DNA of 48,939 nt from Asaia bogorensis. GTDB taxonomy: Bacteria > Pseudomonadota > Alphaproteobacteria > Acetobacterales > Acetobacteraceae. Below the pieces are notes generated by a model. The model made no database searches and was not told the origin of the DNA. It worked only from the letters and a program-made list of their open reading frames with translations. This document shows positions 1-9,003 of this stretch, in pieces (position 1 is the first letter of the stretch; the number at the start of each line of letters is the position of its first letter). Location: positions 1-48,939 of the forward strand of contig CAMATI010000005.1 of assembly GCA_945861095.1 (NCBI GenBank). The letters run 5' to 3'. The position numbers and the translations under genes were made by a program.

Positions 1-1280
1 GCCACGTCGTGCACGATCTGGTCGTAGCCGCGTTGCAGGAAGGTCGAGTAGATGGCGCAGAACGGCTTCATCCCCTCGGTCGCCAGGCCGGCGGCGAAGG
101 TGACCGCGTGCTGTTCGGCGATGCCGACATCGAAGCTTCGGTCGGGGAAGCGCTTGGCGAAGCGGTCCACGCCGGTGCCGGATGGCATGGCGGCGGTGAT
201 TACCACGATGGACGGATCGACCTCGGCCTCCGCGATCAGGGCGTCGGCGAACACTTTCGTGTAACCCGGAGGACCCGGAGGCGCCTTCGCCTGCTCCCCG
301 GTGATGACGTTGAACTTCGACACGGCATGGGATTTGTCGGCGGCTTCCTCGGCCGGCGCGTAGCCTTTGCCCTTCTGGGTGATGACATGCACCAGGATCG
401 GGCCGGTCTCGTCGGCCTCTCGCACATTGCGCAGCACCGGCAGCAGGTGGTCCAGGTTGTGACCGTCGATCGGGCCGACGTAGTAGAATCCCAACTCCTC
501 GAACAGGGTGCCGCCGGTCAGGATGCCGCGGGCATATTCCTCGGCCCTGCGCGCCGTGCGCTCGATGCCCTTGGGGAAGCGCTTGGCCATCCGGGCGCCC
601 AGTTCACGCAGGCTCAGGAAGCTGCGTGATGACATCAGGCGCGACAGATAGGCGCTCATGGCCCCGACCGGCGGGGCGATCGACATGTCGTTGTCGTTCA
701 GGATGACCACAAGGCGAGAGTGCAGGGAGCCCGCGTTGTTCATCGCCTCATAGGCCATGCCGGCGCTCATGGCGCCATCGCCGATCACGGCGATCACGTT
801 GCGGTCGTCGCGTTGCAGGCCCTGGCTGGCCCGTTCCGCTTCGCTGGCGGCCGCATAGCGCGCGTTTTTCAGGTCGCGCGCCACCGCCATGCCCAGCCCG
901 GCCGAAATAGATGTCGAGGAATGCGCCGCGCCGAACGGGTCGTACTCGCTCTCCGATCGTTTGGTGAAGCCGGACAGGCCGCCCCCCTGGCGCAGGGTGC
1001 GGATGCGGTCGCGCCGCCCGGTCAGAATCTTGTGCGGATAGGCCTGGTGCCCGACATCCCATAACAGTCGATCGCGCGGGGTGTCGAAAATGGCATGGAT
1101 CGCCACGGTCAGTTCCACCACGCCCAGCGACGCACCCAGATGCCCGCCGGTCACCGATACTGCGTCCACCGTTTCCGCTCGCAACTCGTCCGCGAGCTGG
1201 CGCAGTTGGTCGACGTTGAAATTCCGCATGTCGGCCGGGATTCGCACGCGGTCCAGAAGCGGGGTCTCGTGTTTACTCAT
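1..1280 (-). CDS. dxs: 1-deoxy-D-xylulose-5-phosphate synthase (partial, C-terminus outside window)
   Basis: Condenses pyruvate and glyceraldehyde 3-phosphate to DXP, the first step of the MEP isoprenoid pathway, using thiamine diphosphate; cytoplasmic. The ORF starts at ATG 1280 ([20 protein letters not shown]) and is open to the left edge, giving about 426 residues of an expected 640 or so. Visible marks are the GGHLGASLG histidine (His47), the ThDP motif starting [16 protein letters not shown] (GDG at 167-169) with NDNDMSI behind it, and [15 protein letters not shown] with the catalytic Glu of the transketolase domain. A stretch of roughly 15-18 residues before GDG (about 140-158, alanine- and charge-rich) looks like an insertion relative to typical Dxs. 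It lies 18 bp downstream of ispA on the same strand, so the two are probably co-transcribed. Identity is very secure. Confidence 0.96.
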   Translation of the reverse strand, partial: MSKHETPLLDRVRIPADMRNFNVDQLRQLADELRAETVDAVSVTGGHLGASLGVVELTVAIHAIFDTPRDRLLWDVGHQAYPHKILTGRRDRIRTLRQGGGLSGFTKRSESEYDPFGAAHSSTSISAGLGMAVARDLKNARYAAASEAERASQGLQRDDRNVIAVIGDGAMSAGMAYEAMNNAGSLHSRLVVILNDNDMSIAPPVGAMSAYLSRLMSSRSFLSLRELGARMAKRFPKGIERTARRAEEYARGILTGGTLFEELGFYYVGPIDGHNLDHLLPVLRNVREADETGPILVHVITQKGKGYAPAEEAADKSHAVSKFNVITGEQAKAPPGPPGYTKVFADALIAEAEVDPSIVVITAAMPSGTGVDRFAKRFPDRSFDVGIAEQHAVTFAAGLATEGMKPFCAIYSTFLQRGYDQIVHDV

Positions 1281-1298
1281 GTGCCTCGTTCTCCCCAC

Positions 1299-2210
1299 TC
1301 AACTCCGCCGCCGCACGACAAATTCGGCGAGGGCCTGAAGATTTGCGGCCTTGGGGCCGAAACCGTCCAGATGTCCCGCCGCCTGACGTGCCAGCATGTC
1401 CGCATGCGCCCGCGCCATATCAAGGCCCAGGACGGCAACCATGGTCGCCTTGCCGGCGGCTTCGTCCTTGCCGCCGGTCTTGCCGAGTTCTTCCGTGCTG
1501 CCTTCGACATCCAGCACATCGTCGGCAATCTGGAACGCCGCCCCCAGATCCCGCCCATACGCCGCCAGAAGATGGCGTTGCTGCGAGGACGCTCTCCCCA
1601 GGATGGCCCCGGATTCGGCGCTGAACTGGATCAAGCGGCCGGTCTTCAGGGCCTGCAGCCGGGTGACCATCGGCCCGTCCAGGGTCTTGCCCTCGGCCAG
1701 CATGTCGATCATCTGCCCACCGGCCATACCATGGCCTCCGACCGCGGCACCCAGGGCCATCACCAGCTCGCACCGCGCATGCGGGTCCGAATGCGTGTCC
1801 GGTTCGGCCAGGACCTCGAACGCGCGGGCCTGCAAGGCGTCCCCGGCCAGGATGGCGGTCGCCTCATCGAAGGCCTTGTGCGTGCTGGGTTTGCCGCGTC
1901 GCAAATCGTCATCGTCCATCGCCGGAAGGTCGTCATGCACCAGCGAATACGCATGCAACATCTCAATAGATGCCGCGACCCGAGCGGAACACGTCTCCGA
2001 GACTGAAAAAAGCGCGGCGGTTTCCATCGCCAGGAACGCCCGCAAGCGTTTGCCACCACCCAAGGCGGCGTATCGCATGGCGTCGATCAGGCGTCCTTCG
2101 GCGCCTTCCGTCGGGGGAAGAAGCGCATCCAGCGCGGTCTCCACAACACTGGCGACCCGTGCCATCGCCGCCGGCAGTTCTTCGCGTTCCCCGAAACCGT
2201 CCGCTGTCAC
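1299..2210 (-). CDS. ispA: Farnesyl diphosphate synthase (polyprenyl synthetase family)
   Basis: Makes farnesyl diphosphate from IPP and DMAPP/GPP, feeding ubiquinone, undecaprenyl phosphate and hopanoids. Both aspartate-rich motifs are present: the first as HDDLPAMDDDD in a LVHDDLPAMD context, the second as IADDVLDVEG; GGGKRLRAFL near the N-terminus is also typical. The reading frame is open back to an ATG at 2267, but that would add about 19 residues with no family character. The GTG at 2210 gives 303 residues, close to the roughly 300 of E. coli IspA; an ATG at 2165 is a third option (288 residues). It is followed after 18 bp by dxs, so an ispA-dxs operon is likely. No xseB gene, a frequent neighbour elsewhere, is seen upstream. 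Confidence 0.93.
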   Translation of the reverse strand: MTADGFGEREELPAAMARVASVVETALDALLPPTEGAEGRLIDAMRYAALGGGKRLRAFLAMETAALFSVSETCSARVAASIEMLHAYSLVHDDLPAMDDDDLRRGKPSTHKAFDEATAILAGDALQARAFEVLAEPDTHSDPHARCELVMALGAAVGGHGMAGGQMIDMLAEGKTLDGPMVTRLQALKTGRLIQFSAESGAILGRASSQQRHLLAAYGRDLGAAFQIADDVLDVEGSTEELGKTGGKDEAAGKATMVAVLGLDMARAHADMLARQAAGHLDGFGPKAANLQALAEFVVRRRS

Positions 2211-2713
2211 ACTACGCCCCGTTCCTATCGTCTCGCACGCCTGGACCCTGGTCCCGGCAAACCGCATCCTGGTGGTCCGATCGCGACATCCTGGGTTCTA
2301 CCCGTCGTGGGCATCGAAGCCCTGTCCTGTCGGCACCCGACCCCGCTTATGACGCTCGCACTCGGCCTTGGCCCTGAAGCCTGCATCCTGTGGGACCGGT
2401 ATGAAAGAGGTCCGTTACAGGACATTGCGTCCGCGCCCGTTCCGTTCATTCGCACGCCGCCGCACTGGCCGTCATCCGGCGCCATCACCCAGCGCCACCA
2501 AAGTTCAATCTCAACGCCGTTAGCATGCCAGGCTCCGTTGCGCAGGGGCTTCCCGGTCACTCCCGCAGCGTGTGTTGCGCGATTGCCACATACCGGCGAA
2601 TCGCCTTCCGGCGTTGCGGCCGGCCGTGCAACCTGTCATATCCTGACCGCTCCGGTCCAGTATCCCCGCACTTTGTGATCCTTTGGTTCCCGCCCGCCAT
2701 GGAGAGTAGCCGC
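2211..2713. other. Divergent intergenic region between ispA-dxs and ispH-hpnH
   Basis: About 500 bp without a convincing gene. It must hold the promoters of both isoprenoid transcription units, one reading left and one right. I could not pick out a clear sigma-70 hexamer pair or operator. A ribosome binding site GGAG at 2701-2704 serves ispH. Confidence 0.5.
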
Positions 2714-3643
2714 ATGATTCGTGTTGTCCTCGCCCAGCCCCGCGGGTTCTGCGCCGGCGTGGAGCGAGCGATTGAGATCGTCGAGCGGGCCCTGAAGAAA
2801 TTCGGCCCGCCGATCTATGTGCGGCACGAGATCGTGCACAACCGCCATGTGGTCGAGAACCTGCGCCAGCGCGGCGCCGTCTTCGTCGACGAACTGGATG
2901 AAATCCCCCCCGGCGCGATGACCATCTTTTCCGCCCACGGCGTCGCCAAGCGGGTGGAAGAGGCCGCGGCCGAACGCGGCCTGCCGGTGATCGACGCCAC
3001 CTGTCCGTTGGTCGCCAAGGTCCATAATGAGGGCCGCCGCTATGCGCGCCAGGGCCGGGAAATCGTGCTGGTCGGCCATGCCGGCCATGCGGAGGTCGAG
3101 GGCACGATCGGGCAGGTGCCGGCCAAGGTGCATCTGGTGCAGACGGTCGCCGATGTCGCGACGCTGGACGTCGCCGATCCGGACAAGCTGGCCTACATCA
3201 CCCAGACCACGCTGTCGGTCGACGACACCCGCCATATCATCGCCGCTCTGCAATCGCGCTTCCCGACCATTGTAGGGCCGGATGTGCGCGATATCTGTTA
3301 TGCGACGCAGAACCGCCAGCACGCCGTGCGGGAACTGGCCGCCGCGGTGGATCTCATCCTGGTGGTGGGATCTCGCAATTCATCCAACTCCAACCGACTG
3401 CGTGAAATCGGGGAAGAGTTGGGCAAACCGTCTTATCTGATCGACGACGCGGGTGCCTTGCAGGCGAATTGGTTCGACGGGATCGCCAGCGTCGGCGTCA
3501 CCGCCGGCGCATCGGCTCCGGAAACCCTGGTGCAGGGCGTTCTGGATGGGCTGCGCCAGTTCGGTGAAATAGAGGTTTCTACCCTGGATGGGGTGGCAGA
3601 GGACGTGCGGTTCCGCTTCCCCGCGGAACTCGCGGACGCTTAA
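2714..3643 (+). CDS. ispH: 4-hydroxy-3-methylbut-2-enyl diphosphate reductase
   Basis: Last MEP-pathway enzyme: reductively dehydrates HMBPP to IPP and DMAPP with a [4Fe-4S] cluster. The three cluster cysteines are visible in GFCAGVERA (Cys13), [11 protein letters not shown] and [10 protein letters not shown]; the substrate-binding SSNSNRL and the conserved HNRHVVE, SAHGV and [10 protein letters not shown] segments are all present. The frame is open from 2525, but ATG 2714 is chosen because the family begins with [16 protein letters not shown] and GGAG lies about 9 bp upstream. Product 309 residues, normal length. hpnH follows after 15 bp, so isoprenoid precursor supply and hopanoid synthesis are probably co-transcribed. 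Confidence 0.96.
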   Translation: MIRVVLAQPRGFCAGVERAIEIVERALKKFGPPIYVRHEIVHNRHVVENLRQRGAVFVDELDEIPPGAMTIFSAHGVAKRVEEAAAERGLPVIDATCPLVAKVHNEGRRYARQGREIVLVGHAGHAEVEGTIGQVPAKVHLVQTVADVATLDVADPDKLAYITQTTLSVDDTRHIIAALQSRFPTIVGPDVRDICYATQNRQHAVRELAAAVDLILVVGSRNSSNSNRLREIGEELGKPSYLIDDAGALQANWFDGIASVGVTAGASAPETLVQGVLDGLRQFGEIEVSTLDGVAEDVRFRFPAELADA

Positions 3644-3658
3644 GGGAATAGCGCAACC

Positions 3659-4819
3659 ATGACCGTGCCGTTGAACCAGGTCCTCCGCGTCGGAGCCTAC
3701 GTCGTCAAGCAGCACCTGCTCGGCCGCAAGCGCTACCCGCTGGTGCTGATGCTGGAGCCGCTGTTTCGCTGCAACCTGGCCTGCGCCGGCTGCGGCAAGA
3801 TCGACTATCCGGCGGAAATCCTGAACCAGCGCCTGTCAGTGGCCGAATGCATGGAGGCAATCGACGAGTGCGGCGCCCCCGTGGTGGTGATCGCCGGCGG
3901 AGAGCCTCTGCTGCACCGGGAGATCGACCAGATCGTCCAGGGCGCCATCGCGCGGAAGAAGTTCGTGATCGTGTGCACGAACGCCCTGCTGCTCGAAAAG
4001 AAAATGGATTTGTTCAAGCCGAACAAATGGTTCTCGTGGTCGGTGCATCTGGATGGCGGGCGGGAGGAGCATGACATCTCGGTCTGCCAGACCGGCGTGT
4101 ATGACCGCGCGGTGGCGGCGATCGCCGAGTCCAAGCGGCGCGGCTTCCGCACGATCATCAACGCGACCCTGTTCAACAACTCCCAGCCGGAGAAGGTGGC
4201 GACGTTCTTCGATGACGTGATGGCGATGGGCGTGGATGGGATCTCCGTGTCTCCGGGCTATGCGTACGAACGCGCACCGGACCAGCAGCATTTCCTGAAC
4301 CGGGCCAAGACCAAGGAGTTGTTCCGCGGCATTTTCCGGCGTCAGGGCAAGGGCGCGTGGAAGGGCAAGTGGTCGTTCAACCAGTCGTCCATGTTCCTGG
4401 ACTTCCTTGCCGGCAATCAGACCTTCCATTGCACGCCCTGGGGCAACCCGTGCCGTACCTATTTCGGCTGGCAGCGGCCCTGCTACCTGTTGGGGGAGGG
4501 CTACGCGAAGTCGTTCAAGGAACTGATGGAAACCACGGATTGGGACGCCTACGGCACCGGCAACTACGAGAAATGCGCCGATTGCATGGTGCATTCCGGG
4601 TATGAGGCGAGCGCCGTCGCCGAAACCGTCCGCAAGCCCTGGAAGGCGGCGGCCCAGGTGCTGCGCGGTATCCGCACCGAGGGTCCGACCTCGCCGGACA
4701 TCCCCCTGGACAAGCAGCGCCCGGCGGAATTCGTCTACAGCCAGCATGTCGAGAAGGCGTTGGTCCGGATCAAGGCCAAGAAGGCCCCGGTTGAGGATAT
4801 GGCCGACGCGGGGGATTGA
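3659..4819 (+). CDS. hpnH: Adenosyl-hopene transferase HpnH (radical SAM)
   Basis: HpnH is the B12-independent radical SAM enzyme that joins the 5'-deoxyadenosyl group to diploptene, starting extended C35 hopanoid side-chain synthesis. The 386-residue product has the radical SAM CxxxCxxC cluster as CNLACAGC (Cys38, Cys42, Cys45) and the glycine-rich IAGGEPLLH segment that binds SAM. Two further cysteine pairs occur in the C-terminal third (FHCTPWGNPCRTYF and YEKCADCMVH). It sits 15 bp after ispH, consistent with hopanoid biosynthesis. Squalene-hopene cyclase and other hpn genes are not in this window. Confidence 0.95.
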   Translation: MTVPLNQVLRVGAYVVKQHLLGRKRYPLVLMLEPLFRCNLACAGCGKIDYPAEILNQRLSVAECMEAIDECGAPVVVIAGGEPLLHREIDQIVQGAIARKKFVIVCTNALLLEKKMDLFKPNKWFSWSVHLDGGREEHDISVCQTGVYDRAVAAIAESKRRGFRTIINATLFNNSQPEKVATFFDDVMAMGVDGISVSPGYAYERAPDQQHFLNRAKTKELFRGIFRRQGKGAWKGKWSFNQSSMFLDFLAGNQTFHCTPWGNPCRTYFGWQRPCYLLGEGYAKSFKELMETTDWDAYGTGNYEKCADCMVHSGYEASAVAETVRKPWKAAAQVLRGIRTEGPTSPDIPLDKQRPAEFVYSQHVEKALVRIKAKKAPVEDMADAGD

Positions 4820-4975
4820 GTGGGCTCCGCCCTGGACCCGCCGGGCGATTTCCCCCTGACCCAATAGATCGCGGTCCAGGGGCCGCAGCCCCTGGTGGGT
4901 TCGAAGGGCAAAGCCCTCGCGGGGTTTGGGGCGGAGCCCCAAGGCTCTCGGTTCCCCGCGGCCCCCAAACTTGAC
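4820..4975. repeat. GC-rich half-element of the compound palindromic repeat
   Basis: Between hpnH and the CoA-transferase lies a run of short nested hairpins such as CCAGGGGCCGCAGCCCCTGG, GAAGGGCAAAGCCCTC and GGGGCGGAGCCCC. The same motifs make up the outer arms of the larger elements at about 16.2 and 27.3 kb. Here the long central hairpin is missing, so this looks like a single arm. It could act as a terminator or mRNA-stability element after hpnH. Confidence 0.6.
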
Positions 4976-5060
4976 CTCCGCCACCCACCATGACAATCCG
5001 AACAAAGACGGCCGCACACGGCCCACTCGGAACACGCCCCAGGGCGGGAGGAACCAAACC

Positions 5061-6257
5061 ATGACCGACAGCCTGTTTTCGGGCCTCAAAGTCGTCGATT
5101 GCGCAAGCTGGATCGCCGGACCGGCGGCGGCCACCATGCTGTCCGACTTCGGCGCCGACGTGATCAAGATAGAGCCCCCCGACGTGGGCGATCCCTGGCG
5201 CAGCCGCGGCCCGGTGCCGGGCAAGGACCTCGACTATTACTGGCAGCTTACCTCGCGCAACAAGCGCAGCCTGGCGATCGACCTCAAGCACCCGGACGGC
5301 ATCGGCGCGTTGCATCGGCTGATCGCCTCGGCCGATGTGTTCGTGACCAACTTCCCGCTGCCGGTGCGCGACCGCCTGAAACTGTCGGCCGCGTATCTCA
5401 CCGCGCTGAACCCCCGCCTGATCTACGCATCTTTCACCGCTTATGGGGAAGAAGGCGAAGAAGCCGCGAAAACCGGGTTCGACTCGACCGCCTATTGGGC
5501 GCGGACCGGCCTGATGGACCAGGTGCGCGCCGAATCGACGACGCCCCCGGCGCGGTCCATGCCCGGCATGGGCGATCATCCCAGCGCCACCGGCCTGTAT
5601 GCCGCCATCGTCACGGCGCTGTATCGCCGGGAAAAGACCGGCAAGGGCGGGGTCGTGAAATCGTCTCTGCTGCAGAACGGGCTTTGGGCGAACGCCTGCG
5701 CCGTGCAGACCCGCCTGTTCGGCGAACATGTCGGCCACCGCCCGCTGCGGGAGGACGCGCCCAACGCGCTCGCCAACCACTATCAGACCCGTGACGGCCG
5801 CTGGTTCATCATGGCTCTGTACAATGAGCAACGGCAGTTGCGCGGCTTCCTGACCGCGATCGGCCGCCCCGAGCTGACCGACGACCCGCGCTTTGCCACG
5901 GATTCCGAACGGAAGAAGAACGCCAAGGTGCTGACCACGGTGCTGGACGAGGTCTTCGCCACACGCGACCTGGCCGAATGGCGCACCGTGCTGGACAGTG
6001 TCGGCGTCACCTTCGGCATCGTCGGCACGGTCGATGAGGCTCTGGACGATGCCCAGATGCAAGCCTGTGGGGCTTTTGTGCCGTTCGCCGATGGCAAGGG
6101 CCTGACGATCTCCGCGCCCTTCCATATCGAAGGGGTGCAGAAGATCCCGCCCCGGCGCGCCCCCGGCCTGGGCCAGCACAACGACTCGGTCATGGCCGAA
6201 GCCGGCTATTCGGCCGATGAGATCGGGCGGATGCGCGCCCAGGGCATTCTTCCCTGA
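5061..6257 (+). CDS. CaiB/BaiF family (class III) CoA-transferase
   Basis: Family III CoA-transferases move CoA between carboxylic acids through an aspartyl-CoA thioester. The start ATG 5061 has GGGAGGA 8-9 bp upstream and gives 398 residues, the usual length; the longer frame from 4926 runs through repeat sequence and is rejected. The N-terminus GLKVVDCASWIAGPAAATML and the segment ADVIKIEPPDVGDPWR are characteristic, and the catalytic aspartate is in PGMGDHPSATGLYAA (Asp172). Substrate cannot be deduced. It is apparently a single-gene unit; the downstream membrane protein begins about 120 bp later. Confidence 0.9.
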   Translation: MTDSLFSGLKVVDCASWIAGPAAATMLSDFGADVIKIEPPDVGDPWRSRGPVPGKDLDYYWQLTSRNKRSLAIDLKHPDGIGALHRLIASADVFVTNFPLPVRDRLKLSAAYLTALNPRLIYASFTAYGEEGEEAAKTGFDSTAYWARTGLMDQVRAESTTPPARSMPGMGDHPSATGLYAAIVTALYRREKTGKGGVVKSSLLQNGLWANACAVQTRLFGEHVGHRPLREDAPNALANHYQTRDGRWFIMALYNEQRQLRGFLTAIGRPELTDDPRFATDSERKKNAKVLTTVLDEVFATRDLAEWRTVLDSVGVTFGIVGTVDEALDDAQMQACGAFVPFADGKGLTISAPFHIEGVQKIPPRRAPGLGQHNDSVMAEAGYSADEIGRMRAQGILP

Positions 6258-6376
6258 TCCGAATGGCCCATGCGGGCGGCCCAGACCCTGTCTGAGTCCC
6301 CGCCTGACCGACCCTCTCCCGTCGAGCCTCTCCCGCTCGGCCGCCGCTTGGTTCGCCCGATGCGGAAGAGCGCCTG

Positions 6377-6751
6377 ATGCCGCGTGACGCAACGATTGCG
6401 CTCTCGGCCGCCGTGACCCTGGGTCTTGCCCTGGCGGCATGGCATATGCGCGCGGAAGGGCGGCGCCCGAACTGGCTGAACTGGGTCGGATTGCTGCATG
6501 GCGGCCTGGGGGTGTTGGCGCTGGGCCTTCTGGTGCTGGCCGTAACAGGACCCCCGCGCGGAATCGCAACCGGCACCGGCACATTTGGCCTGGTGGCGGC
6601 GATCCTGCTGGGCGCCGCCCTGCTGCTCGGTTTGACCTTGCCCTTCCTGACGCGGCGGCGCTCTCCAGTCTCGGGAACCGTGATGGCGGTGCATGCCGGC
6701 ATTGCGATCACCGGCTCGGTCATGTTCCTGGCCTGGGCCGCGTTCGACTGA
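6377..6751 (+). CDS. Small hypothetical membrane protein
   Basis: 124 residues with about four predicted hydrophobic segments (roughly residues 7-23, 38-58, 68-92 and 101-122) and a short basic loop (TRRRS). No motif that identifies a family is visible. ATG 6377 is the first good start; a weak purine-rich stretch (GAAGAG) lies upstream. Codon use matches the neighbours and the hydrophobic pattern is regular, which supports a real inner-membrane protein. Its function is unknown. Confidence 0.6.
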   Translation: MPRDATIALSAAVTLGLALAAWHMRAEGRRPNWLNWVGLLHGGLGVLALGLLVLAVTGPPRGIATGTGTFGLVAAILLGAALLLGLTLPFLTRRRSPVSGTVMAVHAGIAITGSVMFLAWAAFD

Positions 6752-6852
6752 TGGCCAGGGCGACGCGCACGAATGATCGCGACAACCGGGCGCACCCTCA
6801 GCGCATCCGCCTGCGATAGAGACGCAAACCGCCAAACCCGGAGACCCCTCGC

Positions 6853-7656
6853 GTGCGACGTTCGCTGCCGCTGACCGCCTGGCTGATTGTCGCCTACGCA
6901 TTCCTGTACGCGCCGATCGCCTTCCTGGTCGTGTTCAGCTTCAACGATTCCCGCCTGGTGACGAGCTGGACCGGGTTTTCCACGCGCTGGTATGCGTCGC
7001 TGGCCGAGAACGACTCTCTTATAGAGGCGGCCCTGCTCTCGCTCCGCATCGCCGCCGTCTCCGCCACCATCGCCACCGTGATCGGTGCCGCGGCGGGGTA
7101 CGCGCTGGCTCGCTTCGGCCGGTTCCGCGCCCGCCTGCTGTTCGAGGGCACCATCGCCGCCCCCCTGGTCCTGCCGGAGGTCATCACCGGCCTGTCCCTG
7201 TTGCTGCTGTTCGTGGCGCTGGAGGACCTGACCGGCTTCCCTTCCGGGCGCGGTGCCGGAACCGTCACCCTGGCGCATGCCGCGGTCGCGGTGTCCTACG
7301 TCACCGTGGTGGTGCGCGCCCGCCTGGCGGAATCCGGGTTGGCGTTGGATGAAGCGGCCGCCGATCTCTATGCCCCGCCCTGGAAGGTCTTCGCGCTGAT
7401 CACCTTGCCCCTGCTGGCCCCGGCCCTGGTCTCCGGCTGGTTGCTGGCCTTCACCTTGTCGATGGACGATGTGGTGGTGGCGAGTTTCACGTCGGGTCCC
7501 GGCGCCTCGACCCTGCCGATGGTGGTGTTCTCGACAACCAGGATGGGCGTCACGCCGGAGCTTTATGCGCTTGCGACGGTGATCGCGGGCTTGGTGGCCG
7601 TGGCGCTGGTATTGGTGGTGGTGGCGAAATCCCTCGCGTCACGCCGATCCGCCTGA
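6853..7656 (+). CDS. potI: ABC transporter permease, PotI-like (spermidine/putrescine class)
   Basis: Inner-membrane permease of a binding-protein-dependent ABC importer of the polyamine/2-aminoethylphosphonate class. 267 residues with about six membrane spans. PotI-like features are the N-terminal FLYAPIAFLVVFSFNDS, the TWYAS-like segment (TRWYASLAEN), the EAA loop DEAAADLYAPPWKVFALITLPLL, and FTLSMDDVVVASF. The start is GTG 6853 with GGAG about 9 bp upstream. Its usual partners (periplasmic PotF, ATPase PotG, permease PotH) are not adjacent in this window, so it is an orphan here. Its last 18 bp overlap the convergent FAH gene. Confidence 0.88.
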   Translation: MRRSLPLTAWLIVAYAFLYAPIAFLVVFSFNDSRLVTSWTGFSTRWYASLAENDSLIEAALLSLRIAAVSATIATVIGAAAGYALARFGRFRARLLFEGTIAAPLVLPEVITGLSLLLLFVALEDLTGFPSGRGAGTVTLAHAAVAVSYVTVVVRARLAESGLALDEAAADLYAPPWKVFALITLPLLAPALVSGWLLAFTLSMDDVVVASFTSGPGASTLPMVVFSTTRMGVTPELYALATVIAGLVAVALVLVVVAKSLASRRSA

Positions 7657-8835
7657 GCCCAGCAGGCCGCGCGAGGCCAGATTGCGCATCAGCGCCGCGG
7701 TGCCGAACGTCCAGGGCTCACACTGATCGGTCGGACGTATCCGGTTCACCAAACGCCCCAGTTTCGGCGCCGCGATCGTCACGATATCCCCGGTCTTATG
7801 GGTAAAACCCTGGCCCGGCGCGCCTCGGTCCTGAACGGGCGCGAACATCGTGCCCAGAAACAGCACTGCCCCGTCTGGAAAGCGGTGATGCGGGTTCACC
7901 ATCTGCGCCACCAGATCGGCCGGGTCGCGGCTGATCCGCGCGATCGAGGAACTGCCGTCCATCACGAACCCGTCCTCGCCTTCCACTTTCAGCGTTACTG
8001 TCGTGGACCGGACATCGTCCAAGGAGAACCCGCCATCGAAGAAGCGGATGAACGGGCCGATGGCACAGGACGCGTTGTTGTCCTTGGCTTTTCCCAGCAG
8101 CAGCGCCGACCGCCCCTCCACATCGCGCAGGTTCACATCGTTGCCCAGGGTTGCGCCGGCAATCCGGCCGGTGGATGCGACGACCAGCACCACCTCGGGT
8201 TCCGGGTTGTTCCAGGACGATCCGGGATGCACCCCGGCATCGGCGCCGGTCCCGACCGCGGCCATGGGCTGAGCCTTGGTGAAAATCTCCGCGTCCGGGC
8301 CGATCCCAACTTCCAGATACTGGCTCCACGCGCCCTGTTGGATCAGCACGTCCTTCAGGCGCGCCGCTTCCGCGGAGCCGGGTTTCAGGCGCGCCAGATC
8401 GTCGCCGACCAGGTTTGTGACCTCCGCCCGGATCGCGGCGGCGGCGGTCAGGTCGCCGCGGGCGCGTTCCTCGATCACGCGTTCCAGCATGGAGATGGCG
8501 AAGGTGACGCCGGCGGCCTTGATGGCTTGCAGATCGATCGGGGCCAGCAGCCAGGGTTTTGCAGGGTCGCGCGTGTCGGTTGGGGTGTTGGCCAGGATCG
8601 CGTCGATAGGGCCGAGATTCTCGCCTTGAGCGCCATTCAGGGCAGCTTCGGGGTCGGGCGTCTCACACAGGTCGCGCATGGTCGGAAAAATTTGGGTGAT
8701 GTCGATCGCCTGGCCGTCCCGGATCGCGACGACGCTGGGGCCTGCAAGTGCGGGCCGCCAAATCCGTCCGGCCAGGGACGCGCTGGCCGCGTCCTGGGGC
8801 AAGGCCGGCAGCAAAGCGCGGGAAAGTCCGGACAT
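7639..8835 (-). CDS. Fumarylacetoacetate hydrolase (FAH) family protein
   Basis: The FAH superfamily uses a divalent metal to cleave or hydrate 2-oxo acids; members act on fumarylacetoacetate, oxaloacetate, 2-keto-3-deoxy sugar acids and aromatic ring-fission products. The 398-residue product has the family's metal-site segments, including the SWNNPEPEVVLVV acidic pair, LGNDVNLRDVEGRSALLLGKAKDNNAS and FLGTMFAPVQDRG. The KAKDNNASCAIGPFIRFFD stretch recalls the sugar-acid dehydratase branch more than true fumarylacetoacetase, but I cannot fix the substrate. ATG 8835 follows GGAG by about 9 bp. It is convergent with, and overlaps by 18 bp, the potI-like gene. Confidence 0.85.
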   Translation of the reverse strand: MSGLSRALLPALPQDAASASLAGRIWRPALAGPSVVAIRDGQAIDITQIFPTMRDLCETPDPEAALNGAQGENLGPIDAILANTPTDTRDPAKPWLLAPIDLQAIKAAGVTFAISMLERVIEERARGDLTAAAAIRAEVTNLVGDDLARLKPGSAEAARLKDVLIQQGAWSQYLEVGIGPDAEIFTKAQPMAAVGTGADAGVHPGSSWNNPEPEVVLVVASTGRIAGATLGNDVNLRDVEGRSALLLGKAKDNNASCAIGPFIRFFDGGFSLDDVRSTTVTLKVEGEDGFVMDGSSSIARISRDPADLVAQMVNPHHRFPDGAVLFLGTMFAPVQDRGAPGQGFTHKTGDIVTIAAPKLGRLVNRIRPTDQCEPWTFGTAALMRNLASRGLLGSGGSA

Positions 8836-8866
8836 GACAGGGTCTCCTGATGGGAAATTCCAACCT

Positions 8867-8917
8867 GTGGCGCCCCAGTGGCGCTCCAGTGGCGCCCTAT
8901 TGGCGCCCCATTGGCAC
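8867..8917. repeat. 11-bp tandem repeat (about 4.5 copies)
   Basis: Units GTGGCGCCCCA, GTGGCGCTCCA, GTGGCGCCCTA, TTGGCGCCCCA and a partial fifth follow each other without gaps between the divergent FAH and msrB genes. The repeat lies about 30 bp upstream of the FAH start and 87 bp upstream of msrB. Each unit contains the palindrome GGCGCC or a one-base variant. Confidence 0.75.
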
Positions 8918-9003
8918 AGGATGGATTAGCGAGCCGGCGGCTTAGGCGCTACACTACAGGGCAATGGCCAGAATGTTGCCAGCGATAAGAGGAGTCTAGG
9001 GTC

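Noticed and set aside
4880..4910. GGTTCGAA motif that resembles a tRNA T-loop
   Set aside because: It lies in the repeat half-element, and no acceptor stem or anticodon arm can be formed around it.
3836..5224. Long minus-strand ORF (462 codons) opposite hpnH
   Set aside because: It is antisense to a certain gene, has low-complexity Arg/Gly/Leu-rich translation, and arises from the high GC third positions.
4770..6584. 604-codon minus-strand ORF opposite the CoA-transferase
   Set aside because: Shadow frame of the CoA-transferase; no motif, and it crosses repeat sequence.
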